From Erythrobacter sp. (GTDB lineage: Bacteria > Pseudomonadota > Alphaproteobacteria > Sphingomonadales > Sphingomonadaceae): a stretch of DNA of 64,000 bases. Positions 51,370-60,495 of the stretch are shown one piece after another. Both the position numbers and the translations under genes were made by a program. Under the pieces are notes generated by a model that ran no database searches, had not been told where the DNA came from, and saw only the letters and a program-made list of their open reading frames with translations. The DNA lies in NCBI RefSeq assembly GCF_024305245.1, contig NZ_JAMWYX010000007.1:62001-126000 (forward strand), written 5' to 3'. Positions within the stretch are counted from its first letter, which is position 1. Every line of letters begins with the position of its first letter.

Positions 51370-51726
51370 ATGGTTCCTATTAGCGGAAGCAAACTTCGCG
51401 GCCCGCCCACGGACCTCTCCGATGCGCTACTCGCGCATATGATTGGCGCGGCGTTACAAGCAGATCTCGGCGGGACACGTCAGGCGACAAAGACGGTGAT
51501 GCGATGGACGCATGTCAGTGACCATACTGCTCGGTCTTGGCTCAACGGTCACACAAGTCCAAGCAGCCTGCATCTGCTCGAGCTGGCAACGCAGTCGCAA
51601 ACCGTGATGGCGGTGATACTAAAGGCAACTGGCTATGGCGGATTGGAACTTGCTCATGATCTCGCTGTAGTCGAAAACGCACTCGAGGAAGCATTGGCAA
51701 GAGTCAAAGCGCTTCGCGACGCCTAG
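51370..51726 (+). CDS. HTH DNA-binding protein divergent from the recombinase
   Basis: A 118-aa protein. Residues about 20-80 have the look of a phage-repressor-like HTH, with VMRWTHVSDHTARSWLNGHT followed by LHLLELATQS, an SxxxxxxWLxG pattern known from Cro/XRE relatives. A strong ribosome site GGAGGG lies before the ATG. Facing the recombinase operon across the nested inverted repeat, it is a natural repressor of that operon. Confidence 0.7.
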   Translation: MVPISGSKLRGPPTDLSDALLAHMIGAALQADLGGTRQATKTVMRWTHVSDHTARSWLNGHTSPSSLHLLELATQSQTVMAVILKATGYGGLELAHDLAVVENALEEALARVKALRDA

Positions 51727-51858
51727 TTCGCTGTGTCTAGCGAATAGCTCGATCCGATGATGCGAAGGGCGGACGAGCGCGACTCTGATATTCCTCTTGG
51801 CTGCGCTTGTGCGGTTACCGCCAATCCTGCATCAGCGTTGGATGAGTTGGAGCAGATC

Positions 51859-53196
51859 ATGAGTTGGAGCGAGCGGCGCGAGAATTGGACACCACAAACT
51901 GAGGACGCGCGTGCGGACGGTGACGTCGACTATGGCCGTGTTATCCATTCGGCGTCTTTCCGCCGTCTTCAGGGCAAGACGCAAATTCTCAGCCTCGGCG
52001 ATAGCGACTTTTATCGCACCCGGTTGACCCATTCACTTGAGGTCGCCCAAATCGCCGGGAGTATCGCTAGACAGCTCGGAAAGAGTTTTCCTGACCATCC
52101 GGGAGCAGCACATCTCCCCGATCGCAGCATGATACATGCGATCGGCTGCACGCACGATCTAGGGCATCCGCCCTTCGGTCATGGCGGCGAAGTGGCGTTA
52201 AACTACTGCATGCGAGATCACGGGGGCTTCGAAGGTAATGGGCAGACACTCCGGATCCTTTCCCGCATTGAGAGTTTCTCGAGTGAGGCTGGCGCCAACC
52301 TGTCACGACGCACACTGCTCGGTGTGCTGAAGTACCCTCTGCCGTACACACAAGTGCGAAATCTGGCTATTCAGCCTTCGCTTCTCAAAGGCACCGCAGT
52401 TGTCAGCCTGCTCGACGTAAAATCCTGCAAGCCTCCCAAATGCTATCTGGATTCCGAGCGGGATGTTGTAGATTGGATCCTCGAACCGCTGAGTTTAGCG
52501 GACCGAGTGCGCTTCGAAGAAAGCGATGAAAGACCGGGAAAGCACGCACTGCCGAGGCATAAATCGCTTGACTGCAGCATTATGGATGTTGCGGATGACA
52601 TCGCTTACGGGGTTCATGATCTTGAGGATGCGATCGCACTCGGCCTTGTTTCCAAGGACGAGTTCTTCGCTGCCCTGCTGGATAAATGCCCGACGTTTCT
52701 AGATGCCTTGAAAGCAAAATACAGAAATGAGAGTGGCAACGACGTATTCTCGGCGATGGTAACGGATTTATTCGGGGGCAATGCCAGCCGCAAGCACTGC
52801 ATCAATCGATTGGTACATCACTTTGTTACGGCGGTAGAATTCGTCGAACTTCCTGACTTCAAAGAACCCTTGGCTCGATATCGTGTCGTAATGCAGTCCG
52901 GACAGCGGGAGTTCCTGAATGCGCTTCAGGGCTTTGTGGTTGATAAAGTCATCACCTCGCCAGAGGTGCAACATCTGGAGTTCAAAGGCCAATCCATGGT
53001 CGTAGCCGTGTTCGAAGCAATCAATTCCGATCCGAAACGCCTTTTGCCACGCGACCAGTATGTGCGGTTTGTGAACTCAGGCAGCGACGTGAGGGTTCTC
53101 TGCGACTTTGTAGCCGGAATGACGGATGCTTACCTACTCAGAACCTATGAGCGGCTGTTTAGTCCCAGGATGGGGTCTGTCTTCGACAAGCTCTGA
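51859..53196 (+). CDS. dGTPase-like dNTP triphosphohydrolase
   Basis: A 445-aa HD-domain enzyme that hydrolyses dNTPs to deoxynucleosides and triphosphate. H58 in LTHSLEVAQIAG, H99-D100 in CTHDLGHPPFGHGGE and Asp in MDVADDIAYGVHDLED are the metal ligands. RVIHSASFRRLQGKTQI is the family N-terminal signature. The start at 51859 with GGAG upstream is preferred over the frame at 51757, whose extra 34 residues are unrelated. Some dGTPases deplete dNTPs to stop phage; its location beside mobile genes makes a defence role plausible. Confidence 0.9.
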   Translation: MSWSERRENWTPQTEDARADGDVDYGRVIHSASFRRLQGKTQILSLGDSDFYRTRLTHSLEVAQIAGSIARQLGKSFPDHPGAAHLPDRSMIHAIGCTHDLGHPPFGHGGEVALNYCMRDHGGFEGNGQTLRILSRIESFSSEAGANLSRRTLLGVLKYPLPYTQVRNLAIQPSLLKGTAVVSLLDVKSCKPPKCYLDSERDVVDWILEPLSLADRVRFEESDERPGKHALPRHKSLDCSIMDVADDIAYGVHDLEDAIALGLVSKDEFFAALLDKCPTFLDALKAKYRNESGNDVFSAMVTDLFGGNASRKHCINRLVHHFVTAVEFVELPDFKEPLARYRVVMQSGQREFLNALQGFVVDKVITSPEVQHLEFKGQSMVVAVFEAINSDPKRLLPRDQYVRFVNSGSDVRVLCDFVAGMTDAYLLRTYERLFSPRMGSVFDKL

Positions 53197-53402
53197 TCAT
53201 ATTCGATCCTCAGCGCTGCGAGGTCACTTAACGAGAAATTGGTTGTGGTGCACCCCACCGCAACGATCAGTCTCGCAGGCCCACAACTACTGTCCAATGA
53301 GAGTTTTGGTTCCCATTTTCGGACTCCATGGGGCACCAGCCACTCTCCCTTAAAATCAGGCAGTTAATACCGAAGCATGCCGCCAACTTGGCGCCGCCTG
53401 TC

Positions 53403-55595
53403 TCAGGTTTCGGGCATGGCTGCCAGCACCCGGTCGGGCGTCATGGGATAGGCGAACACCCGCGCCCCGCAGGCGTCGTGGATGGCGTTGGCGATTGCCG
53501 CCGCGCCGCCGCACAGGCCCAATTCTCCCACACCCTTCGCCTGAATCGGGCTGGCGGCTGCATCGCGTTCCTCCAGCAGCAGCACTTCAAGATCGGGCAC
53601 GTCGCGGTTCACCGGCACGTGGTATTCGGCGAGATCGCAATTCACCAGATGACCGTCGACCGGGTCGAACAGCAGGCTTTCAGTCAACGCGTTGCCGATG
53701 CACCACGTCAGCCCGCCAAGGCATTGCGATCTGGCCGTGCGGGCGTTGAGCACCCGCCCGAAGCCGAAAGCGCCGGTCATGCGCCGGACTCTGGTTTCCC
53801 CGGTCCAGCGATTCACCGCTACCTCGGCGAAGAATGCGCCAAAGCTGGAAACCGCCATGTCTTCGGTCGAGGCGCCGGGTTCGAAGTGGCCGGTGCATTC
53901 GATCGGTTCTTGGTTCAGCAATTCGGTCAGCGCCTTCTGGCCGCCGCTCCAGCGCGCGAAGCCGTCCTTCAGCGTCAGAGATTCGGGCGCGATGCCGAGC
54001 CGTTCGGCCAGTTCCTTGCGCAGGCCTTGGCAGGCAAGGAACACCGCCGAGCCGCACGACGCCGCACCCACGCTGCCGCCCGAGCCCGATCCGGGAGGCA
54101 GATCGGTGTCGCCGAGCCGCACTTCGATATCGTCGGGCACAAGTCCCAGCATTTCCCCCGCGACCTGCCCGAGGATGGCGTAGCTGCCGGTGCCGATATC
54201 GGTCATATCGGTTTCGACCAGCGCGGTGCCGCCCGGCCGCAATGTTACCCGCGCCTTGGCCTCGACCACTGAGTGGACGCGCGCGGCGCTGGCCATGCCG
54301 GTGCCGATCCACCATTCGCCCTCGCGGGTGTGGCGGGGTGTGCGGGGACGCGGCTCCCACCCGAACGCCGTGGCACCTTCACGCAAGGCTTCGGCGAGCT
54401 TGCGCGAGCTGAACGGCTTGCCATTGGCGGGATGCTTGTCGGGAATGTTGCGCAGGCGCAGTTCGACCGGGTCGATGCCCACCTTTTCCGCGAGCATGTC
54501 CATTGCCTGCTCCACCGTCTGCACGCCCACCGCCTCGCCCGGCGCGCGGACCGAACCGGCGGTCATGCGGTGGATGCGGGCGACCTCGAGCCGGAGCAGC
54601 CGGTTCTCGCCCGCGTAGAGAAAATGGCTTGATTGCAGCACCGGTTCGGCAAAACTCTCGCCCGGCAGGTTGGAGACGCGCGCTTCGTGGCCAAAGCCGG
54701 TCAGCCGTCCCTCGGCATCGGCGGCGAGGCGGATGCGCTGGTGCGTTTCGGAGCGGCGCTCCACGGTCTGGAACACCTGCTGGCGGCTCATCACCACGCG
54801 CACCGGGCGGCCCAGATGCATCGCCGCGAGCGAGGCTGCGACCACTTCCTGACTTACACCGAGTTTCGATCCGAACCCGCCGCCGACATAGGGCGACAGC
54901 AGCCGCACTTGCTCCTCCTCCAATCCGATCGAATCCGCCAACTCGGCGCGGTTGAACTTGAGCATTTGCAGCGAGGCGTGAACCGTGAGCTTGCCATCCT
55001 CCCACTGTGCCAGCGCCGCATGCGGCTCCATCGCGGCAGACGCATGGCCTTCGGTGGTGAAGACCACGTCGACGCTGTGCGCGGCCTCGGCCATCGCATG
55101 CGCCAGATCGCCCTGCCGGGTGCTTTCGCTTTCCTCGGTTTCTACCGCTGCTGGATCGAGCGGAGCCTGTTCGCTGCGCCAATCCATTGCCACGTGCTTG
55201 GCGGCGTCGCGTGCCTGCTCGAAAGTTTCGGCCACCACCAATGCGACCGGCTGGCCCCAATAACAGACATCCTTTGCAGGCTGGAACGGAGCTTCGCCCG
55301 CCATGCCCTGCGCGGGGCGCCCGGTCATACGCTCGTCGCTAAGCACCGCTATGACGCCGGGCATCGATAGCACCGATGCTTCATCGATCGCAGTCACTTC
55401 GCCGCGCACCACGGGGAGCGTAACCAGCACGCCTTCGCAGCATCCATCGACCTCGTATTCAGCGGCGTAGGTGGCGGTGCCGGTGACTTTCAGCAGGCCT
55501 TCGGGTCGGGACAGGGGCTCGCCGATCACGCTCTGCCCGGTGAAGTCGAGCACGTTGCGCTCGTCCGGCGCGTCCTGCTTCAGATGCACGGTCAT
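53403..55595 (-). CDS. paoC: PaoC-type molybdopterin subunit of aldehyde oxidoreductase
   Basis: A 730-aa xanthine oxidase family large subunit. GGGFGSKLGVSQEVVAASLA and RAPGEAVGVQTVEQAMD mark the molybdenum pocket; GSGGSVGAASCGSAVF and the catalytic E691 in GVGELGLCGGAA are in place. It overlaps paoB by four bases (ATGA) and ends near the island edge. With an Fe-S subunit and an FAD subunit it forms a periplasmic-type or cytosolic aldehyde oxidoreductase; substrates are aromatic or other aldehydes by analogy with E. coli. The accessory gene paoD is not present here. Confidence 0.88.
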   Translation of the reverse strand: MTVHLKQDAPDERNVLDFTGQSVIGEPLSRPEGLLKVTGTATYAAEYEVDGCCEGVLVTLPVVRGEVTAIDEASVLSMPGVIAVLSDERMTGRPAQGMAGEAPFQPAKDVCYWGQPVALVVAETFEQARDAAKHVAMDWRSEQAPLDPAAVETEESESTRQGDLAHAMAEAAHSVDVVFTTEGHASAAMEPHAALAQWEDGKLTVHASLQMLKFNRAELADSIGLEEEQVRLLSPYVGGGFGSKLGVSQEVVAASLAAMHLGRPVRVVMSRQQVFQTVERRSETHQRIRLAADAEGRLTGFGHEARVSNLPGESFAEPVLQSSHFLYAGENRLLRLEVARIHRMTAGSVRAPGEAVGVQTVEQAMDMLAEKVGIDPVELRLRNIPDKHPANGKPFSSRKLAEALREGATAFGWEPRPRTPRHTREGEWWIGTGMASAARVHSVVEAKARVTLRPGGTALVETDMTDIGTGSYAILGQVAGEMLGLVPDDIEVRLGDTDLPPGSGSGGSVGAASCGSAVFLACQGLRKELAERLGIAPESLTLKDGFARWSGGQKALTELLNQEPIECTGHFEPGASTEDMAVSSFGAFFAEVAVNRWTGETRVRRMTGAFGFGRVLNARTARSQCLGGLTWCIGNALTESLLFDPVDGHLVNCDLAEYHVPVNRDVPDLEVLLLEERDAAASPIQAKGVGELGLCGGAAAIANAIHDACGARVFAYPMTPDRVLAAMPET

Positions 55596-56584
55596 GGCTC
55601 CACTCCTGTCGCTTCGCACAGCACAGCGGCGAGCGTCCGGCGCGCGAGCGGGATCTTGAAATCGTTCTCGCCGTAGCCTTGCGCATCCTCGAGCAAAAGG
55701 TCGGCGGCCTTGTCGAACAGCGCCAGCGAAGGTTCGTTACCGATCAGCAGGTCGGCGATACGCGGATCGTGCCACGGCTTGTGCGCCAGCCCCCCGAAGG
55801 CGAGATCGGCGCGGGTGAAGCGGTTGTCCTCAAGCGCAATCACTGCGGCGACCGAACACAGCGCAAAGGCATAAGACGATCGCTCGCGCACCTTGCGGTA
55901 CAGATGAATGCCGCCGACCGGAGCGGGCAGGGTGACGGCGGTGATGATCTCGCCGGGTTCGAGCACGTTGTCGCGTTCCGGCGTATCCCCCGGCAGACGG
56001 TGGAAGCCGCGCACCGGCACGCTGCGGCTGCTGTTCTCGCTTGCAATTTCGACTGTCGCGTCGAGCGCGGCCATCGCCACCGCCATGTCGCCGGGATAGG
56101 TGGCGATGCAATGCGGACTGGTGCCCAGCACCGCATGGATGCGTGCAATACCTTTGATCGCCCCGCAGCCGGAACCGGGCTCGCGCTTGTTGCAGGGCTG
56201 GTCGATATTGGTGAAGTAGTAACAGCGTGTGCGCTGACACAGATTGCCGCCGGTGGTTGCCTTGTTGCGCAATTGCTGCGTCGCTCCGGCCAGAATCCCG
56301 CGCGCCAGCACCGGGTAATCGGCCCGCACGCGCGGGTGGGCGGCGGTCGCAGTATTGGTGGCAAGCGCGCCGATGCGCAGGCCCCTTGCCTTTCCCGCGC
56401 CCTCGTCGGCAATCTCGCCCAGCGAAAGCCGCCCGATATCGACCAGGGTCTGAGGCGTTTCGACCTGCAGCTTCATCAGGTCGATCAGGTTCGTCCCGCC
56501 TGCCAGCGCCAGGGTGTCTGCATCCGCTGTTAGTTGCGCGGCGTGGGTGAGCCGTTCGGCGCGCTGGTAATCGAACGGCCTCAT
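55592..56584 (-). CDS. paoB: PaoB-type FAD subunit
   Basis: A 330-aa FAD-binding subunit of the oxidoreductase. ALAGGTNLIDLMKLQVETP is the FAD loop, and the NKATTGGNLCQRTRCYYF and PCNKREPGSGC segments carry four cysteines as in PaoB, which binds a [4Fe-4S] cluster besides FAD. The start at 56584 overlaps paoA by four bases. The frame to 56647 is internal to paoA. Confidence 0.88.
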   Translation of the reverse strand: MRPFDYQRAERLTHAAQLTADADTLALAGGTNLIDLMKLQVETPQTLVDIGRLSLGEIADEGAGKARGLRIGALATNTATAAHPRVRADYPVLARGILAGATQQLRNKATTGGNLCQRTRCYYFTNIDQPCNKREPGSGCGAIKGIARIHAVLGTSPHCIATYPGDMAVAMAALDATVEIASENSSRSVPVRGFHRLPGDTPERDNVLEPGEIITAVTLPAPVGGIHLYRKVRERSSYAFALCSVAAVIALEDNRFTRADLAFGGLAHKPWHDPRIADLLIGNEPSLALFDKAADLLLEDAQGYGENDFKIPLARRTLAAVLCEATGVEP

Positions 56585-57081
56585 GCGCTTTCTCCCGCCA
56601 CGTCGCGAATGGCGGCCAAGATGTTCGCATAGGCCCCGCAGCGGCACAGGTTGCCGCTCATCCGTTCGCGGATTTCATCGTCGGTCAGGTTCGGCGCGGC
56701 CTCCAGATCGGCCGTGGCATCGCTCGGCCAACCGGCGGCCAGTTCCTGCAGCATCGCGGTCGCGGAACAGATCTGCCCCGGGGTGCAATAGCCGCATTGG
56801 AACCCGTCATGCGCAACGAACGCGCTTTGCATCGCACTTGGCGCGGCGAGCGTGCCGAGGCCTTCTATAGTCGTGACCTCGTCGCCATCATGCGTCACCG
56901 CCAGCGACAGGCAGGAATTGATCCGCACGCCGCCCACCAGCACGGTGCAGGCACCGCATTGGCCATGGTCGCAGCCCTTTTTCGTGCCGGGCAGGCGCGC
57001 ATCGCGGCGGATGAAATCGAGCAGGCTGGTGCGCGGGTCTTCAGGCAGCGGATAGTCCTGCCCATTGATCGATATGGCCAC
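56581..57081 (-). CDS. paoA: PaoA-type [2Fe-2S] subunit
   Basis: A 166-aa iron-sulfur subunit. First cluster motif KKGCDHGQCGACTVLVGG, a further Cys in RINSCLSLA, and the second cluster in FQCGYCTPGQI with SGNLCRCGAYANI. It starts directly with MAISINGQDYPL and has no signal peptide, unlike E. coli PaoA which has a Tat signal, so the complex is probably cytoplasmic. First gene of paoABC. Confidence 0.9.
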   Translation of the reverse strand: MAISINGQDYPLPEDPRTSLLDFIRRDARLPGTKKGCDHGQCGACTVLVGGVRINSCLSLAVTHDGDEVTTIEGLGTLAAPSAMQSAFVAHDGFQCGYCTPGQICSATAMLQELAAGWPSDATADLEAAPNLTDDEIRERMSGNLCRCGAYANILAAIRDVAGESA

Positions 57082-57481
57082 GGGGTCTGGTCCTCATCTG
57101 GCGAAACACAGCGTCGTGAGTGACTTTGGGGCGGACAGCCGCGACAAACCCTAACCTTCATCATCTTTCAGGCGCGCGCCGGAGGTTCCGCAGATCGGAC
57201 GGCTTGTGCCGACCAATGGTGGACAATGTCCGATCCGGTGGCCCGTTCGTCGATAAAGTCCTGCGGTTCGTCGTCTCGCTTGCCTGATGTGAGGCGCGGT
57301 CGTTACCGTTGCTCCTTCGGGCGACATGGTTGCCGCAAGTGAGGAATCTGCCGGCCATTCCCGCGCGGCGATTTGACCATTGCGCAGCTTTTCGGCAGCT
57401 ATGTCGCCCGTAGCAAATCATTTGCCGGCGGGCCTTCGGATTCCCCGGAGGAAGCCACCGTCCGGGTTGGGGAGTATTACC
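57082..57481. other. Non-coding divergent region between paoA and tldD-like genes
   Basis: About 400 bases without a gene; both flanking operons start here. GC-rich inverted elements are visible near 57190-57240 (GATCGGAC and GTCCGATC), which could be an operator. Confidence 0.5.
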
Positions 57482-59116
57482 ATGGACCGAAGGGATTTCT
57501 TGGCGCTCAGTACCTTTTTTACAGGTGCCGCGCTTTCGCCCTCTATATTCGGCAAGGCAATCGCCGCCAGCCAGTTGCAGGACGGGATCGAGCTGGCGGT
57601 GAAGAAGCGCCTTGCTGACGCGGCGCTCGCGGCCGCGACTGCTGCCGGAGCCAGTTATTGCGACGTGCGTGTCGGGCGGTATCTGCGCCAGTTCGTGATT
57701 ACTCGCGAACGCAATGTGGAGAATATCGTCAATACCGAAAGCACCGGAACCGGTGTGCGCGTGATCGCAGACGGATCGTGGGGCTTCGCGGCGACCAACG
57801 GCATGACCGAGGACGCCGTTGCCGATGCTGCACGGCAGGCGACCGCCATCGCCAAGGCCAATGCCCGCACCCAGACCGCACCGGTGCAACTTGCGCCCAC
57901 GCCCGGCGTCGGTGAGGTGAGCTGGCGCACTCCGATCAAGAAGAACGCGATGGAAGTGCCGATCGCGGACAAGGTCGACCTGCTGATGAGCGTCAACGAC
58001 GCCGCGCTCGGCGCGGGCGCCAGCTACGTCAATTCGCTGCTGTTCCTCGTCAACGAGCAGAAATATTTTGCCTCGACCGACGGCTCCTACATCGATCAGG
58101 ATGTCCACCGCATCTGGGCGCCGCTGAGTGTGACCGCTGTCGATACGTCGACCGGCAAGTTCCGTTCACGCGACGGCCTGTCTGCACCGATGGGGCTCGG
58201 CTACGAGTACCTCGACGGGAAGCCGGAGGACAAGTTCGTGCTGTCCAACGGACACACCACCTACGGCAATTCCTATGACATGAAGGAAGATGCCATCGCT
58301 GCGGCGAATGATGCGCAGGCGAAGCTCAAGGCGCCTTCGGTCAAGCCGGGCAAGTATGACCTCGTGCTCGATCCGGATCATCTCGGGCTGACCATTCACG
58401 AATCGGTCGGTCACCCGCTCGAACTCGACCGCGTGCTCGGCTATGAAGCCAACTACGCAGGGACCAGCTTTGCGACGCTCGACAAGCGCGACGCCGCCTT
58501 CAAATACGGCAGCGAGATCGTCAATCTGTTCGCCGACAAGACGCAGGTCGGTTCGCTCGGCGCAGTCGGTTATGACGACGAGGGCGTGCAGACCAAACGC
58601 TGGGATCTGGTCAAGGACGGCACCCTGGTCGATTACCAGACCATCCGCGATCAGGCGCATATCGTCGGCAAGGATGCATCCGACGGCTGCTGCTATGCCG
58701 ACAGCTGGTCGAGCGTCCAGTTCCAGCGCATGGCCAATGTCAGTCTCGCGCCCGGCAAGACCAAGCTGAGCCCCGCCGACATGATCGCCGGGGTGGAAAA
58801 CGGGGTCTATATCTCGGGCCGTGGTTCGTTCTCGATCGACCAGCAGCGTTACAATGCGCAGTTCGGCGGGACGGTGTTCTACGAGATCAAGAACGGCAAG
58901 CTCGGGCCGATGATCGAGGATGTCGCCTACCAGATGCGTACGCCCGAATTCTGGGGCGCGTGTTCGGCGATCTGCGACGAGAGCGATTACCGCATGTTCG
59001 GTTCGTTCTTCGATGGCAAGGGGCAGCCAAGCCAGGTTTCGGCGGTCAGCCACGGTTCGTCGACCACCCGTTTCGACGGCATCAACGTCATCAACACCGC
59101 CCGGTCGCTGGGTTGA
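57482..59116 (+). CDS. Tat-exported TldD-family metalloprotease
   Basis: A 544-aa TldD/PmbA family protein. It begins MDRRDFLALSTFF, a twin-arginine signal with a hydrophobic stretch to about residue 28, so it is predicted to be exported through Tat. The metal motif is TIHESVGHPLELDR, H306-E-x3-H, and GRGSFSIDQQRYNAQFGGTV and ATNGMTEDAVADAA are family regions. TldD pairs with PmbA/TldE; here the PmbA-like partner follows 23 bp downstream without signal or metal motif. Cytoplasmic TldD/E trims microcin-type peptides, but a Tat-exported pair in this operon points to an envelope role. Confidence 0.88.
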   Translation: MDRRDFLALSTFFTGAALSPSIFGKAIAASQLQDGIELAVKKRLADAALAAATAAGASYCDVRVGRYLRQFVITRERNVENIVNTESTGTGVRVIADGSWGFAATNGMTEDAVADAARQATAIAKANARTQTAPVQLAPTPGVGEVSWRTPIKKNAMEVPIADKVDLLMSVNDAALGAGASYVNSLLFLVNEQKYFASTDGSYIDQDVHRIWAPLSVTAVDTSTGKFRSRDGLSAPMGLGYEYLDGKPEDKFVLSNGHTTYGNSYDMKEDAIAAANDAQAKLKAPSVKPGKYDLVLDPDHLGLTIHESVGHPLELDRVLGYEANYAGTSFATLDKRDAAFKYGSEIVNLFADKTQVGSLGAVGYDDEGVQTKRWDLVKDGTLVDYQTIRDQAHIVGKDASDGCCYADSWSSVQFQRMANVSLAPGKTKLSPADMIAGVENGVYISGRGSFSIDQQRYNAQFGGTVFYEIKNGKLGPMIEDVAYQMRTPEFWGACSAICDESDYRMFGSFFDGKGQPSQVSAVSHGSSTTRFDGINVINTARSLG

Positions 59117-59139
59117 GCCTCGCGCAGGAGACAAGAGAC

Positions 59140-60471
59140 ATGAGCATTCTTACAGAAGCGCAGGCCAAAGCCATTCTCGAGAAGGTGATCGCCTTCTCGA
59201 CCGCCGACGAAGCCAGCGCCCAGTTGAGCGGCGGCATTCAGGGCAACGTCCGCTTTGCCCGCAACGACATCTCCACCACGGGCATCGTTGACGATACCGA
59301 GCTTGCCGTGCAGGTCGCATTCGGCAAGCGGGTCGGGATTGCGACGATCAACCAGTTCGACGACGCCTCGCTCGAGCGGGTGGTGCGCCGGGCGGAGGAT
59401 CTGGCGAAACTGGCTCCGGAAAATCCCGAGTTCATGCCCGCCGTCGGCAAGCAGACCTACCGGGCGACCGATACCTTCAGCGAAGCCACGGCAGCGCTGA
59501 CGGCGGAAGCGCGCGCAAGGATCGCCGAAGCCTCGATCGCGCCCTGCCGGGATCGCAAGTTGATTGCCGCAGGCTTTCTCGAAGACGGCAACACCTTCTT
59601 CGCCCACGCCAATTCCAACGGCAATTTCGGCTATCAGCGCTCCACGATTGCAGACTACACCTGCACCGTGCGCACCGAAGACGGCCGCGGATCGGGCTGG
59701 GTCGGCAGCAACGTCAAGGACGTCACCGAATTCGACACAGCCACCGACATCCAGATTGCGATGCGCAAGGCTGCGGCGTCGGCGGACGCACAGGCGCTCG
59801 AACCCGGCAAGTACACGGTTATCCTCGAACCGGCGGCGGGCGCGGGTCTCGTCAGCTTCATGATGGGCTATTTCGACGCGCGTTCGGCTGACGAAGGGCG
59901 CAGCTTCCTCAGCAAGCAGGGCGGCGGTAACAAGCTCGGCGAGCAGATCATGGATCCGCGCGTCAACATCTACACCGATCCCTGGCACCCGGAAGTGCCC
60001 GCCATGCCGTGGGACAGCGACGGCCTGCCGCGCGAGCGTGCCATGATCATCGATTCGGGCAAGGTCGCGAACCTCGAATATTCGCGCTACTGGGCGTCCA
60101 AGCAGGGCAAGCCCGAGACAGCGGGCTGGGGCAACATCATCATGGATGGCGGCACCAAATCGACCGCCGAGCTGATCGCCGGAACCGAGCGCGGCATCCT
60201 TGTCACCCGCACCTGGTACATCCGCATGGTCGATCCGCAGACCGTGCTGCTCACCGGCCTGACCCGCGACGGAACTTTCTACATCGAGGATGGCCAGTTG
60301 CGCTACCCGATCAAGAATTTCCGCTTCAACGAAAGCCCGGTGATCATGCTCAACAACATCGAGGAGCTGGGCCGTTCCGTGCGCGTCAAGGCAGACGAGG
60401 GCGGATCGATGCTGTTGCCGCCGATGAAGATCAGGGACTTCACCTTCACCTCGCTTTCGGACGCGGTCTGA
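59140..60471 (+). CDS. PmbA/TldE-like partner protein
   Basis: A 443-aa protein of the TldD/PmbA family, lacking the HExxxH motif as PmbA/TldE proteins do. SILTEAQAKAILEKVIAFS, ADYTCTVRTEDGRGSGWVG, VILEPAAGAGLVSFMMGYF and GTERGILVTRTWYIRMVDP are family regions. No signal peptide is seen in the first residues. It follows the TldD-like gene with a good ribosome site (CAGGAGACAAGAG). It probably forms the non-catalytic half of a heterodimer, though its compartment relative to the Tat partner is unresolved. Confidence 0.85.
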   Translation: MSILTEAQAKAILEKVIAFSTADEASAQLSGGIQGNVRFARNDISTTGIVDDTELAVQVAFGKRVGIATINQFDDASLERVVRRAEDLAKLAPENPEFMPAVGKQTYRATDTFSEATAALTAEARARIAEASIAPCRDRKLIAAGFLEDGNTFFAHANSNGNFGYQRSTIADYTCTVRTEDGRGSGWVGSNVKDVTEFDTATDIQIAMRKAAASADAQALEPGKYTVILEPAAGAGLVSFMMGYFDARSADEGRSFLSKQGGGNKLGEQIMDPRVNIYTDPWHPEVPAMPWDSDGLPRERAMIIDSGKVANLEYSRYWASKQGKPETAGWGNIIMDGGTKSTAELIAGTERGILVTRTWYIRMVDPQTVLLTGLTRDGTFYIEDGQLRYPIKNFRFNESPVIMLNNIEELGRSVRVKADEGGSMLLPPMKIRDFTFTSLSDAV

Positions 60472-60495
60472 GGGGACAGAGCGAGCGCGGGTGAA

